A DNA stretch of 64,000 nt from Phocaeicola salanitronis DSM 18170 (GTDB lineage: Bacteria > Bacteroidota > Bacteroidia > Bacteroidales > Bacteroidaceae), in the NCBI RefSeq assembly GCF_000190575.1, contig NC_015164.1, forward strand, positions 3,620,001 through 3,684,000, written 5' to 3'. Made by a program: the position numbers and the translations under genes. The notes under the pieces were generated by a model, which worked only from the letters and a program-made list of their open reading frames with translations, did not search any database and was not told the DNA's origin. This document shows, in pieces, positions 18,883 to 28,714 of this stretch. Within the stretch, counting starts at the first letter, position 1, and every line of letters starts with the position of its first letter.

Positions 18883-18893
18883 ACAATGCTTTG

Positions 18894-19652
18894 TTACTTA
18901 ACGCCTTCTTCCTTTACTTTCTTCAACAGGTCGGAAGCGAAGATAAAGTCATTCAATCTTTTATTCGTGGATGCAAACACATCGTTTTTCGTGCCTTCCC
19001 ATTCCTTGTGCCCCCGGTCAATGAACAAAATGCTTTCGCCGATGCCCAATACCGAGTTCATGTCATGCGTATTGATAATCGTGGTCATGTTATATTCGGC
19101 GGTGATGCTATGCACCAAATCATCGATGACCAATGAAGTCTTCGGGTCCAGTCCGGAGTTTGGCTCATCGCAAAACAGGTATTGAGGCTGGAGGGCGATG
19201 GCACGGGCGATAGCTACACGCTTCTGCATTCCCCCGCTAATCTCGCCCGGATATTTGTTTTGGGCGTCCAGCAAGTTCACGCGGTCTAAGCAAAACTGCG
19301 CCCGCTTTACCCGTTCACGATACGTCTTGTTCGAAAACATGTCCAGCGGAAACATTACATTCTCCAGTACGGAAAGCGAATCAAACAGGGCTGCGCTTTG
19401 GAAAATCATGCCCATCTCACGCCTTAGCGCCTTCTTCTCGTCCTTGTCCATGGCGATAAAATCACGCCCGTCGTATAAGACTTCCCCTTTCTCCGGCGTG
19501 AGAAGCCCTACGAGGCATTTCATCAAAACGGTCTTGCCCGAACCGCTTTGCCCGATAATCAGGTTGGTCTTCCCGTTCTCGAACGTAAAGCTGATGTCAT
19601 CCAATACGTTACGGTCCTCGAATGACTTATAGATGGATTTTATTTCTATCAT
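18894..19652 (-). CDS. ABC transporter ATPase, MlaF-like
   Basis: ATPase of a lipid-transport ABC system that moves phospholipids between inner and outer membrane, 252 aa. Walker A GQSGSGKTVLMK (about 36-47), signature ISGGMQKRVAIARAI, Walker B YLFCDEPNSGLDP and switch His in INTHDMNS are intact. The DEPNSGLDP form is characteristic of the Mla/Mce group. It follows the permease gene with a 5-base gap. The substrate-binding MlaD-type protein is not adjacent. Confidence 0.9.
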   Translation of the reverse strand: MIEIKSIYKSFEDRNVLDDISFTFENGKTNLIIGQSGSGKTVLMKCLVGLLTPEKGEVLYDGRDFIAMDKDEKKALRREMGMIFQSAALFDSLSVLENVMFPLDMFSNKTYRERVKRAQFCLDRVNLLDAQNKYPGEISGGMQKRVAIARAIALQPQYLFCDEPNSGLDPKTSLVIDDLVHSITAEYNMTTIINTHDMNSVLGIGESILFIDRGHKEWEGTKNDVFASTNKRLNDFIFASDLLKKVKEEGVK

Positions 19653-19657
19653 GTCGG

Positions 19658-20398
19658 TTAGCTAAGTAATTTGGTCAGGATTAAATCAGAAAACAGAATC
19701 AGCACGCTGCTCGACACCACGGCGTCGGTGCTTGCCTTTCCCACCGCTATGGAGCCTCCTTCCACCGTATAGCCGAAGAAAGCCGATACGCTGGATATGA
19801 TAAAGGCAAAGAAGAATGATTTGATGAAGCTGCACCATACATACCATTCCACAAAACAATATTGGATGCCGTATTCCAAATCGGTCGCGTTCATGATACC
19901 GGCAAACCAGGCGGTGCAAAACGCGCCGATAACTCCGGCAAAGATACTGAATGTCACCAATACAGGTATCATGGTGATAAGCCCCAGTATCTTAGGCAGA
20001 ATCAGGTACGAAGCCGAGTTGACCCCCATTATCTCAAGGGCATCGATTTGCTGGGTGACACGCATTGTCCCCAATTCGGAAGCGATGTTCGAGCCTACTT
20101 TCCCCGCCAGAATCAAGCACATGATAGAGGACGAGAACTCCAGTAAAAGGATTTCGCGGGTGGTATATCCTACCACAAAGCGGGGCATCCACGGGCTTTC
20201 GATGTTCAGTTTAATCTGGATGCAGATGACGGCACCGATGAAAAAAGAAATAAGCAAGACAATCCCGATGGAATTGATGCCCAATTGCGCCATTTCATTG
20301 ACGTATTGCTTGAAATACATGCGTACCCGTTCGGGGCGGGAGAAGACTCTTCCCATCAGCATGATGTATTTCCCTAAAGTTGAAATTGGCTTTACCAT
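19658..20398 (-). CDS. ABC transporter permease, MlaE-like
   Basis: Inner-membrane permease of the MlaE/YrbE family, 246 aa. Five to six hydrophobic helices are visible (GINSIGIVLLISFFIGAVICIQ, LLEFSSSIMCLILAGKVGS, YLILPKILGLITMIPVLVTFSIFAGVIG, FIKSFFFAFIISSVSAFFGY and the C-terminal VSSSVLILFSDLILT). The family signature GSNIASELGTMRVTQQIDALEIMG is present. I chose ATG at 20398 over the TTG at 20410. First gene of the two-gene operon with the ATPase at 18894. Confidence 0.9.
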   Translation of the reverse strand: MVKPISTLGKYIMLMGRVFSRPERVRMYFKQYVNEMAQLGINSIGIVLLISFFIGAVICIQIKLNIESPWMPRFVVGYTTREILLLEFSSSIMCLILAGKVGSNIASELGTMRVTQQIDALEIMGVNSASYLILPKILGLITMIPVLVTFSIFAGVIGAFCTAWFAGIMNATDLEYGIQYCFVEWYVWCSFIKSFFFAFIISSVSAFFGYTVEGGSIAVGKASTDAVVSSSVLILFSDLILTKLLS

Positions 20399-20550
20399 AA
20401 TCTTATTCAAGTCTAATTTTTATGCAAAAGTACGGTTTTTTAGCTATATTATAATAAAAGGAGGGAGGAATTTCGGATGAATGACCACATAACCCAAGTT
20501 TTTTACTACTTTTGCCGAAGATTTTTATCACGGAACGAAATTTAAACGAT

Positions 20551-21369
20551 ATGGCAGAACAGGAAAACCAGCAACAGACCACGGATACGTTTGAACTTCC
20601 GGAAGACGGACGCATGGTGCTCCGCACGGAAAACTTGGTGAAGAAGTACGGCAAGCGTACGGTGGTAAGTCATGTGTCTATCAACGTGAAGCAGGGTGAA
20701 ATCGTCGGGCTTTTGGGACCGAACGGTGCGGGAAAGACCACTTCTTTCTACATGACCACGGGCTTGATTGTGCCCAACGAAGGACATATCTACCTGAACA
20801 ATCAGGACATTACGAGCTATCCGGTATACAAGCGGGCGCAAAACGGCATCGGATACCTGGCGCAGGAAGCGTCGGTATTCCGCAAGATGAGCGTGGAAGA
20901 CAACATCGCGTCGGTGCTGGAGCTTACCAAGACATCGAAAGAGTATCAGAAGGAAAAGCTGGAAAGCCTTATCGCCGAGTTCCGTCTGGAAAAGGTGCGC
21001 AAGAATTTAGGTGACCAGCTCTCGGGAGGCGAGCGCCGGCGTACGGAGATTGCCCGATGCCTTGCCATCGACCCGAAGTTTATCATGCTGGACGAGCCAT
21101 TCGCGGGAGTCGACCCGATTGCGGTGGAAGACATCCAGCACATCGTATGGAGGCTGAAAGACAAGAACATCGGCATCCTTATCACCGACCACAACGTGCA
21201 GGAGACACTGAGCATCACCGACCGTGCATACCTGTTGTTCGAAGGGAAAATCCTGTTTCAGGGAACGCCCGAAGAGCTTGCCGCCAATAAGATTGTGCGC
21301 GAGAAGTACTTGAGCAACAGTTTTGTGCTCCGCCGGAAAGATTTTCAGTTGAAGGACGTCCGCGAGTGA
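20551..21369 (+). CDS. lptB: LPS export ABC ATPase LptB
   Basis: Cytoplasmic ATPase that powers lipopolysaccharide extraction from the inner membrane through LptFG, 272 aa. After a short N-terminal extension ([20 protein letters not shown]) come Walker [15 protein letters not shown]-loop [13 protein letters not shown], signature [15 protein letters not shown], Walker [14 protein letters not shown] and switch His in [10 protein letters not shown]. These variants are diagnostic for LptB. The ATG at 20551 fits alignment; an in-frame start at 20512 lies in the promoter region next to TACTTTTG at 20507. Confidence 0.93.
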   Translation: MAEQENQQQTTDTFELPEDGRMVLRTENLVKKYGKRTVVSHVSINVKQGEIVGLLGPNGAGKTTSFYMTTGLIVPNEGHIYLNNQDITSYPVYKRAQNGIGYLAQEASVFRKMSVEDNIASVLELTKTSKEYQKEKLESLIAEFRLEKVRKNLGDQLSGGERRRTEIARCLAIDPKFIMLDEPFAGVDPIAVEDIQHIVWRLKDKNIGILITDHNVQETLSITDRAYLLFEGKILFQGTPEELAANKIVREKYLSNSFVLRRKDFQLKDVRE

Positions 21370-21494
21370 TTCCTGACTTCCACCTATATGCGCCGGGCTT
21401 CGCATATAGCTTCGCCGGGCAATGCAGATAAATGCATGAACGGATGAATATGGGAAGGGGAAGAAAAGAGTTTTTTTGAAATTTTGGTGCGACA

Positions 21495-21526
21495 TTTGGT
21501 TATTGCAAGAGAAAACACTATTTTTG
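21495..21526 (+). promoter_or_regulatory. Promoter of tig
   Basis: TTTG at 21495-21498, a 20-base spacer and TATTTTTG at 21519-21526, 54 bases before the trigger factor ATG. A near-consensus site for a strongly expressed gene. Confidence 0.8.
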
Positions 21527-21579
21527 CACCCTCATTAATAAATTCGAAATATAGTAGTAATTAAAACAATAAGTCGGAA

Positions 21580-22926
21580 ATGAATATTTCATTGCAAAAT
21601 GTAGACAAGGTGAGCGCGGTGCTTACCGTTCAGATTGAAAAAGCTGACTATCAGGAAAAAGTAGAGAAAGCGTTGAAGACTCTCCGCAAGAGAGTGAATA
21701 TGCCGGGTTTCCGTCCGGGAATGGTGCCCATGAGCCTGGTGAAAAAACACTATGGCACATCTGTATTGGTAGAAGAAGTTGACAAACTGATGCAGGAAAA
21801 AGTGAACGAGTATATCCGTGAAAACAAGGTGGATATGCTGGGCGCGCCGCTTCCGAAGGAAAGCAATGCAGACTTCGTGAATGACGAAAACTTTGAATTC
21901 GCTTTCGATATCGCTTTAGCTCCCGAATTTACGGTAGACCTTTCGGCGGACGACACCATCGATTATTACGATATAAACGTGACCGATGAAATGGTAGACC
22001 AGCAGGTGAAGATGTACACCCAACGTACAGCTAAATACGAGAAAGTGGAGGATTACCAGGACAATGACTTGCTGAAAGGTCTGCTTGCCGAACTGGATGA
22101 GAACGGCAATACGAAAGAAGGCGGACTTCAGGTAGAAGGCGCCGTAATGATGCCCTCTTACATGAAGAACGATGACCAGAAAGCCATCTTCAACGGTGCG
22201 AAAGTAAATACGGTGCTGACATTCAACCCGTCGGTTGCATTCGACAATAACGAGGCTGAGCTGGCTTCTCTCCTGAAAATCAAGAAAGAGGAAGTAGCTT
22301 CTTATACCGGAAACTTCAGCTTCCAGATTGAAGAAATCACCCGCATGATTCCGGGCGACCTGAACCAGGAACTGTTCGACCAAGTATTGGGAGAAGGAAA
22401 AGCGCATAATGAAGAAGAGTTCCGCGCGCAAATCAAGGAAACAATCGCCAAACAATATGAGGCGGACAGCGACTATAAGTTCTTGATTGATGTACGTTCG
22501 TATGTATCGGGTAAAATCGGTAAGCTGCAATTCGCCGATGACTTGATGAAGCGCATCATGCTGGAAAACAACAAGGACAAAGGCGAAGAGTTCGTTTCGG
22601 AACACTACGAAAAGAGCCTTGAAGAACTTACCTGGCACTTGATTAAGGAAAAGCTGGTCGCTGCACACGGCATTAAGGTGGAACAAGCCGACATTACCGA
22701 AATGGCAAAAGAAGCTACGCGTGCCCAATTCGCTCAATATGGCATGATTAACGTGCCCGATGAATTGCTGGAGAACTATTCGAAGGAAATGCTGAAGAAG
22801 CGTGAGAGCGTAGAAGCATTGGTGAACCGTGCCGTTGAGGCTAAATTGTCTGAAGCCCTCAAAGCCCAAGTAACATTGAATCACAAAGCAGTATCAGCAG
22901 AAGAATTCAATAAAATGTTCGAGTAA
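21580..22926 (+). CDS. tig: Trigger factor
   Basis: Ribosome-bound chaperone acting on nascent chains at the exit tunnel, 448 aa. The ribosome-binding region contains MPGFRPGMVPMSLVKKHYG, corresponding to the GFRxGxxP loop that docks on the ribosome. The central PPIase-like domain (about 150-245) looks divergent, as usual in Bacteroidetes, and lacks the aromatic cluster of active FKBP enzymes. The helical C-terminal arms are complete. Head of the tig-clpP-clpX cluster, conserved in this order, which couples folding to proteolysis. Confidence 0.95.
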   Translation: MNISLQNVDKVSAVLTVQIEKADYQEKVEKALKTLRKRVNMPGFRPGMVPMSLVKKHYGTSVLVEEVDKLMQEKVNEYIRENKVDMLGAPLPKESNADFVNDENFEFAFDIALAPEFTVDLSADDTIDYYDINVTDEMVDQQVKMYTQRTAKYEKVEDYQDNDLLKGLLAELDENGNTKEGGLQVEGAVMMPSYMKNDDQKAIFNGAKVNTVLTFNPSVAFDNNEAELASLLKIKKEEVASYTGNFSFQIEEITRMIPGDLNQELFDQVLGEGKAHNEEEFRAQIKETIAKQYEADSDYKFLIDVRSYVSGKIGKLQFADDLMKRIMLENNKDKGEEFVSEHYEKSLEELTWHLIKEKLVAAHGIKVEQADITEMAKEATRAQFAQYGMINVPDELLENYSKEMLKKRESVEALVNRAVEAKLSEALKAQVTLNHKAVSAEEFNKMFE

Positions 22927-23089
22927 CTCGGTTCCTCAAGCGAGATTGAATTGCTAAAACATGCTAAAAGAGGAGCTTTTAATTTGGCATTCCGTTAAGT
23001 GAATGGAAGTTTTTGTACATTTGCCGGTCGGAGGAAGAAGCCAGTTTAAAAGCTTCTCTTTTTATTCACAACTAAAAAACAAAAGACGA

Positions 23090-23758
23090 ATGGACGATTT
23101 TAGGAAATATGCTGTCAAGCATTTGGGAATGAGCAGCATGGTGCTTGACGATGTAATCAAGTCTCAAAGCTATCTGAACCCTTATATCTTGGAAGAACGC
23201 CAGTTGAACGTAACCCAGCTCGATGTATTCTCGCGGTTGATGATGGACCGCATCATCTTCCTCGGGACTCAAATCGATGATTATACCGCCAATACGTTGC
23301 AGGCACAATTGCTGTATTTGGATTCGGTGGATTCGGGGAAAGACATCTCTATTTACATCAACTCTCCGGGCGGGTCGGTATATGCCGGTCTGGGCATCTA
23401 CGACACGATGCAATTCATCGGAAGCGATGTAGCTACGATTTGTACCGGCATGGCTGCTTCGATGGCTGCCGTATTGCTTGTAGCCGGGAAAGAAGGCAAA
23501 CGCTCTGCCCTTACGCATTCGCGGGTGATGATTCACCAGCCGATGGGAGGCGCGCAAGGCCAGGCTTCCGATATCGAAATCACCGCACGCGAGATTCAGA
23601 AACTGAAGAAAGAGCTTTATACCATTATCGCCGAACATTCACACACAGACTTCGATAAGGTATGGGCGGATTCTGACCGCGATTATTGGATGACGGCTCA
23701 GGAGGCGAAAGAATATGGGATGATTGATGAGGTGCTGTCGCGTAAGTCGGCATTATAA
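23090..23758 (+). CDS. clpP: ATP-dependent Clp protease proteolytic subunit
   Basis: Serine peptidase that forms tetradecameric chambers and degrades proteins unfolded by ClpX, 222 aa. Catalytic Ser about 124 in GMAASMAAV and His about 149 in HSRVMIHQP are present, along with the oxyanion loop NSPGGSV. A start at 23090 (MDDFRKYAVKH) removes a longer, unlikely N-terminus that begins at 23003. A -7-like TACATTTG lies at 23017-23024. It precedes clpX by 84 bases. Confidence 0.95.
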   Translation: MDDFRKYAVKHLGMSSMVLDDVIKSQSYLNPYILEERQLNVTQLDVFSRLMMDRIIFLGTQIDDYTANTLQAQLLYLDSVDSGKDISIYINSPGGSVYAGLGIYDTMQFIGSDVATICTGMAASMAAVLLVAGKEGKRSALTHSRVMIHQPMGGAQGQASDIEITAREIQKLKKELYTIIAEHSHTDFDKVWADSDRDYWMTAQEAKEYGMIDEVLSRKSAL

Positions 23759-23779
23759 TATTAACGAGTTTGACGAGGA

Positions 23780-23837
23780 AACAAGTTGACGGGTTGGCAA
23801 GGTTTTAAATCGTATTTAAGGATCTTGTCAACTTGTT
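23780..23837 (+). repeat. Inverted repeat between clpP and clpX
   Basis: AACAAGTTGAC (23780-23790) pairs perfectly with GTCAACTTGTT (23827-23837) across a 36-base loop. It lies in the clpP-clpX spacer, ending 5 bases before the ATG at 23843. It may slow read-through or hide a start region, but no T tract follows. Confidence 0.5.
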
Positions 23838-23842
23838 ATCTG

Positions 23843-25117
23843 ATGCCTTGTCAACTAAAAATAGAAGAAACATTGGAAGACAAGACAAACCCAAAAGGCA
23901 AGCGCCGTTGTAGCTTTTGCGGGCGTTCGGAGACAGAAGTAGGTTTTCTTATTACGGGAGTCAACGGATGCATTTGCGACAGTTGTGCCGAACAGGCACA
24001 CGAAATCGTGCAGGAAGCTACACGCCAGAAAAAGAGCGGCATGAACCTGAACTTGGCAGACCTGCCCAAGCCGAAAGACATCAAAGAGTTTCTCGACCAA
24101 TACGTTATCGGTCAGGATAGTGCGAAACGTTATCTTTCCGTAGCGGTGTATAACCACTACAAGCGTTTGCTCCAGCCCGAATCGAAAGACGATGTGGAAA
24201 TCGAGAAATCCAATATAATTATGGTAGGAAGCACCGGCACGGGAAAAACGCTGTTGGCACGGACCATAGCCAAGCTTCTGCATGTTCCTTTTACCATCGT
24301 GGACGCTACGGTGTTGACCGAAGCCGGCTATGTAGGCGAGGATATCGAAAGCATTCTGACCCGTTTGCTTCAGGTGGCGGATTATAATGTGGAAGAGGCA
24401 GAGCGAGGCATTGTGTTCATTGATGAAATCGATAAGATAGCCCGCAAGGGAGATAACCCTTCCATAACCCGCGATGTGAGCGGCGAAGGCGTGCAGCAAG
24501 GCCTGCTCAAGCTTTTGGAAGGCTCTATCGTCAATGTGCCCCCTCAAGGCGGACGCAAACATCCCGAACAAAAGCTGATACCGGTCAATACCAAAAACAT
24601 CCTGTTCATTTGCGGAGGAGCTTTCGACGGCATCGAACGGAAAATAGCCCAACGCTTGAATACGCATGTGGTAGGATACGGAGCCGCAAAGGAAACGGTA
24701 AATATCGACCGTAAAAACCTGATGCAATACATTGCTCCGCAAGACCTGAAGTCGTTCGGACTGATTCCGGAAATCATCGGACGCCTTCCGATTCTGACCT
24801 ACTTGAATCCGTTGGACCGTACGGCATTGCGCAATATTCTGACCGAGCCGAAAAACTCTATCATCAAACAATACATCAAGTTGTTCGAGATGGATGGAGT
24901 GAAACTGACGTTCGAGCCGGAAGTATTCGAATACATTGTCGATAAGGCTATCGAATATAAATTGGGCGCACGCGGACTTCGCTCCATTGTAGAAACCATC
25001 ATGATGGATACGATGTTTGAGGTCCCGTCGCATAAGATCGATACCTTTACGGTGACATTGGATTATGCAAAAGAGCAGATGGGAAAGGCAAATATATCCC
25101 GTTTACAAATGGCTTGA
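23843..25117 (+). CDS. clpX: ATP-dependent Clp protease ATP-binding subunit ClpX
   Basis: AAA+ unfoldase feeding ClpP, 424 aa from this start. The N-terminal zinc domain has the Cys4 pattern CSFCGRSE...CICDSCAEQ. Walker [16 protein letters not shown], Walker [11 protein letters not shown], arginine finger region and the IGF-type ClpP-binding loop (here [13 protein letters not shown] nearby, loop itself not clear) follow. The start is uncertain: a TTG at 23873 preceded by AGAAGAAA would give a length closer to relatives, and an upstream TTG at 23786 lies inside the hairpin. Third gene of the tig cluster. Confidence 0.95.
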   Translation: MPCQLKIEETLEDKTNPKGKRRCSFCGRSETEVGFLITGVNGCICDSCAEQAHEIVQEATRQKKSGMNLNLADLPKPKDIKEFLDQYVIGQDSAKRYLSVAVYNHYKRLLQPESKDDVEIEKSNIIMVGSTGTGKTLLARTIAKLLHVPFTIVDATVLTEAGYVGEDIESILTRLLQVADYNVEEAERGIVFIDEIDKIARKGDNPSITRDVSGEGVQQGLLKLLEGSIVNVPPQGGRKHPEQKLIPVNTKNILFICGGAFDGIERKIAQRLNTHVVGYGAAKETVNIDRKNLMQYIAPQDLKSFGLIPEIIGRLPILTYLNPLDRTALRNILTEPKNSIIKQYIKLFEMDGVKLTFEPEVFEYIVDKAIEYKLGARGLRSIVETIMMDTMFEVPSHKIDTFTVTLDYAKEQMGKANISRLQMA

Positions 25118-25168
25118 GGCAAAAAGTGATGAAAAATGTTGCTTTTCATAGAAATTCTTCCTGATAAA

Positions 25169-25201
25169 TTTGCATAATATCAAAAGTTGTTTATAACTTT
25201 G
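25169..25201 (+). promoter_or_regulatory. Promoter of recQ
   Basis: TTTG at 25169-25172, a 21-base spacer and TAACTTTG at 25194-25201, 64 bases before the start codon. Confidence 0.75.
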
Positions 25202-25264
25202 TTAGAAAGAAAGAGAATTATTTCCTTGAAAAACATAAATAACATCACTTAAAACAAAGAGACA

Positions 25265-27448
25265 ATGACGGAAAACATCAATTTAGCGGCACAATTGAAA
25301 AAGTATTTCGGTTTCGACACGTTTAAGGGAAACCAGGAAGCTATCATTCGTAACCTGCTGGCAGGGAAAGATACGTTCGTGCTAATGCCCACCGGAGGGG
25401 GAAAATCGTTGTGTTACCAGTTACCCTCCCTATTAATGGAGGGGACGGCTATCGTGATATCTCCGCTTATTGCTCTGATGAAAAATCAAGTCGATGCGAT
25501 GCGCAACTACAGTGAAGAAGACGGAGTGGCGCATTTCATCAATTCTTCATTGACCAAGTCGGCGATTGACCAGGTGAAGGCAGATATATTGGCTGGAAAA
25601 ACCAAGCTGTTGTATGTGGCTCCCGAATCATTGACGAAAGAGGAAAATGTGGAATTTCTGAAGCATGTGAAAATATCTTTTTACGCCGTAGACGAGGCGC
25701 ACTGCATCTCGGAGTGGGGGCATGACTTTCGTCCCGAATACCGCCGCATACGGCCGATTATCAACGAAATAGGAAAGGCACCGGTTATAGCTCTGACGGC
25801 TACGGCTACTCCGAAGGTGAAGATGGATATTCAGAAAAACTTGGGCATGACCGATGCGGTCGAGTTCAAGTCTTCGTTCAACCGTCCGAACTTGTATTAT
25901 GAAGTACGCTCAAAGACCGTTAACATAGACAAGGATATCATCCGTTTCATCAAGCAAAATCCTGAGAAGTCGGGCATCATCTATTGCTTGAGCCGGAAAA
26001 AGGTGGAAGAACTGGCAGAGATTCTTCAGGCGAACGGCATCAAGGCACGCCCTTATCATGCCGGCATGGATTCGGCTACGCGGAATGCCAATCAGGATGC
26101 GTTCTTGAAAGAAGACATTGACGTGATTGTAGCCACTATCGCTTTCGGCATGGGCATTGACAAACCGGATGTGCGTTTCGTTATCCATTATGATATGCCA
26201 AAGAGCTTGGAAGGCTATTATCAGGAGACCGGACGTGCGGGCCGCGACGGAGGGGAAGGCCAGTGCATAACGTTCTATTCGAACAAAGACTTGCAAAAGT
26301 TGGAGAAATTCATGCAAGGCAAACCTGTGTCCGAACAAGAAATAGGCAAGCAATTGCTTTTGGAAACGGCTGCATACGCCGAATCGTCTCTATGTCGTAG
26401 AAAGGTATTATTGCATTACTTCGGAGAAGAATATACAGAAGATAATTGTGGTAATTGTGATAACTGTTTAAATCCGAAGAAACAAGTGGAGGCTCAGGAT
26501 TCATTGTGCGCGGTGATTGAAGCAATCATTGCGGTTAAAGAAAATTTCAAGCAAGATTATATTATCGACATTCTTTTAGGAAAGGAAACAAATGAAATAT
26601 TGGCGCATAAGCACGAAGATCTGGAAGTGTTCGGCTCAGGTATGGGCGAAGAAGAACGCTTATGGAATGCTGTAATCCGCCAAGCGCTCATAGCCGGCTA
26701 TTTAAGCAAGGATGTAGAAAACTACGGTTTGCTGAAAGTAACGCCCGAAGGACGTAAATTCCTGAAGAAGCCGAAATCATTCAAGATTGTAGAGGATAAC
26801 GATTTTGAAGAAGAAGACATTGAAGAAGTCCCCATGCGGGGAGGCGCTTCGTGTGCGGTCGATCCGGTATTGTTCTCAATGCTGAAGGACTTGCGCAAGA
26901 AAATGTCGAAGAAATTAGACGTACCGCCATACGTTATCTTCCAAGACCCTTCGTTGGAAGCTATGGCAACCATCTATCCGATAACATTGGAAGAACTGCA
27001 GAACATTCCGGGAGTAGGCGCAGGCAAGGCAAAACGTTACGGACAGGAGTTCTGCGATTTGATTAAGAAGCATTGCGAGGAAAATGAAATCGACCGTCCG
27101 GAAGACTTGCGTGTGCGTACGGTTGCCAATAAGTCGAAACTGAAAGTGTCTATTATCCAAAGCATCGACCGTAAGGTGGCGCTTGATGACATAGCCGTGG
27201 CAAAAGGAATCGAATTTAACGAACTGCTTGATGAAATCGAAGCTATCGTTTATTCTGGCACGAAATTGAATATCGATTATTTCCTGGAAGATGTAATGGA
27301 CGAAGACCACATGCTCGACATCTACGATTATTTCAAGGAATCGACTACAGACAAGATTGACGATGCCATGAGTGAATTGGGAGGTGACTATACGGAAGAA
27401 GAAATTCGTCTGGTACGTATCAAGTTCATTTCGGAAATGGCAAATTGA
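25265..27448 (+). CDS. recQ: ATP-dependent DNA helicase RecQ
   Basis: 3'-5' DNA helicase for recombination and fork repair, 727 aa. Walker A MPTGGGKSLC (about 41-50), DEAH-type motif AVDEAHCISEWGHDFRP, motif VI GRAGRDG, the RecQ zinc site with CRRKVLLHYFGE...CGNCDNCL, a winged-helix domain, and an HRDC domain (about 545-625, starting LFSMLKDLRKKMS). A C-terminal acidic region (about 640-727) extends beyond E. coli RecQ, as in other Bacteroides homologues. Intact throughout. Confidence 0.96.
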   Translation: MTENINLAAQLKKYFGFDTFKGNQEAIIRNLLAGKDTFVLMPTGGGKSLCYQLPSLLMEGTAIVISPLIALMKNQVDAMRNYSEEDGVAHFINSSLTKSAIDQVKADILAGKTKLLYVAPESLTKEENVEFLKHVKISFYAVDEAHCISEWGHDFRPEYRRIRPIINEIGKAPVIALTATATPKVKMDIQKNLGMTDAVEFKSSFNRPNLYYEVRSKTVNIDKDIIRFIKQNPEKSGIIYCLSRKKVEELAEILQANGIKARPYHAGMDSATRNANQDAFLKEDIDVIVATIAFGMGIDKPDVRFVIHYDMPKSLEGYYQETGRAGRDGGEGQCITFYSNKDLQKLEKFMQGKPVSEQEIGKQLLLETAAYAESSLCRRKVLLHYFGEEYTEDNCGNCDNCLNPKKQVEAQDSLCAVIEAIIAVKENFKQDYIIDILLGKETNEILAHKHEDLEVFGSGMGEEERLWNAVIRQALIAGYLSKDVENYGLLKVTPEGRKFLKKPKSFKIVEDNDFEEEDIEEVPMRGGASCAVDPVLFSMLKDLRKKMSKKLDVPPYVIFQDPSLEAMATIYPITLEELQNIPGVGAGKAKRYGQEFCDLIKKHCEENEIDRPEDLRVRTVANKSKLKVSIIQSIDRKVALDDIAVAKGIEFNELLDEIEAIVYSGTKLNIDYFLEDVMDEDHMLDIYDYFKESTTDKIDDAMSELGGDYTEEEIRLVRIKFISEMAN

Positions 27449-27481
27449 TAGAAAGATTATATCTGCATTGTATAAAGAAGA

Positions 27482-27530
27482 GAATCATGAGGGAAGCAAC
27501 ATACCGTCTCCCTCATGGTTCTTTTTTATT
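27482..27530 (+). terminator. Intrinsic terminator of recQ
   Basis: A 13-bp stem (27482-27494 with 27509-27521, one wobble) and a run of six T from 27522. It overlaps the approach to the convergent gene that ends at 27532. Confidence 0.85.
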
Positions 27531-27531
27531 T

Positions 27532-28695
27532 TCAATCCCCCCGATAATAATAAAGCAAGGCATGGCGGGCTATGAAATCCATGTCTGCCCGCGTGAGTGC
27601 ATGCTCCGTTTCTCCCGGAATGGAAGCGTCAGGAAGCAGCCCCTTTTCGATGCAATAAATGAGCAAGTCGGGTGGGCAAAGGGTTTCTTCCGTCAAGAGC
27701 CGGAATGCATTCGCCTGCGCTTTCTCACGATTGTACATCGGATTATCCCTATCGGCAATGTACTCACAGATGTCTTTTGCCAGTAAAATCCCTTTCTTTG
27801 GATTGCTCATCAGAATGAAATTGCGATGCGCTTTCATCTGAGGCAACGTGTGGCTTTCATCATCCTGCCATTTGAGAGTGCGGACCAGAAAATCTTTCAG
27901 TTCCCCGTATCCGTTCAGGTAAACCATGTGCTTTCCTTCTGTACCTTGAGTGAAGTTCTGATAGATGTTTTTGTTTGTTTCCAGAATGTGGAAAGGTATT
28001 TCGGGCTCTTTAAGATAAAGCCCCTGCACCTGTTTCCAGCAAGGTTTTCCGGACAGCAGCTCTATCCATTCATAGAGGAAAAGAGCCAGCGGACCGGTAG
28101 GCATAATAAACCGGTCGGAAGGAGCGATATGCGTAATGTAAGGATACATCGAAGGCTCTGTCAGATACGTATGCCCGAAAAGCCATGTCAGCTTATGTTC
28201 CGCGTCGGCTTCGTTTTCAAATGTGTCAAAGTACCCGGTCAGAATGTCATTTTCAGGGGCTTCCTCGTATGCCTTATCCAATAAAGCATAAAAGGCGGAT
28301 GCCTGTTCCGAAACTTGAGACGCATAAGGAGACAGGTAATGCGGCGCAAGTCCCGACTTCTGCCAAGCGTTCCATATCAGGAAACGGAGGTCTGCTTCGT
28401 TCACCTCATCCGGATAATAACCGGAATCCGCCGGATAAAACGGAAGCATGGAGCCGTAAAGCTTTTGATGCTCTGTGGTAAAGCTTTTCCAAAGTCCCAG
28501 TCCGGAAACCTTGTCTTCAAGGTAAGCGGCCGCGTAAAGCGCCAGCTTCTTGCGGAAAGATTCCGGAAGTCCGCGCAGGATGCATGCGTCGAAAAGCCGG
28601 TTGGCAAGTGCGGTAAAATAAGCGTCCGAAGGTTGGATGGCAGTATACGGATGTATTTGCAACCAGTCTTTTGTGTATATAGTTTTTGCTTTCAT
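27532..28695 (-). CDS. Hypothetical protein, DUF3843-like
   Basis: A 387-residue protein that begins MKAKTIYTKDWLQIHPYTAIQP; the longer start at 28800 is unsupported. No signal peptide or membrane span. It is rich in Tyr, Trp and Leu, with helical segments such as LANRLFDACILRGLPESFRKKLALYAAAYLEDK and a central YFDTFENEAD...WLFGHTYLTEPSMYPYI. I associate this with the Bacteroidales family DUF3843, a match from memory rather than from a search. The next gene upstream (28715) is 19 bases away and probably co-transcribed. Confidence 0.65.
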   Translation of the reverse strand: MKAKTIYTKDWLQIHPYTAIQPSDAYFTALANRLFDACILRGLPESFRKKLALYAAAYLEDKVSGLGLWKSFTTEHQKLYGSMLPFYPADSGYYPDEVNEADLRFLIWNAWQKSGLAPHYLSPYASQVSEQASAFYALLDKAYEEAPENDILTGYFDTFENEADAEHKLTWLFGHTYLTEPSMYPYITHIAPSDRFIMPTGPLALFLYEWIELLSGKPCWKQVQGLYLKEPEIPFHILETNKNIYQNFTQGTEGKHMVYLNGYGELKDFLVRTLKWQDDESHTLPQMKAHRNFILMSNPKKGILLAKDICEYIADRDNPMYNREKAQANAFRLLTEETLCPPDLLIYCIEKGLLPDASIPGETEHALTRADMDFIARHALLYYYRGD

Positions 28696-28714
28696 AATAC
28701 GTGATTTTTGATAG

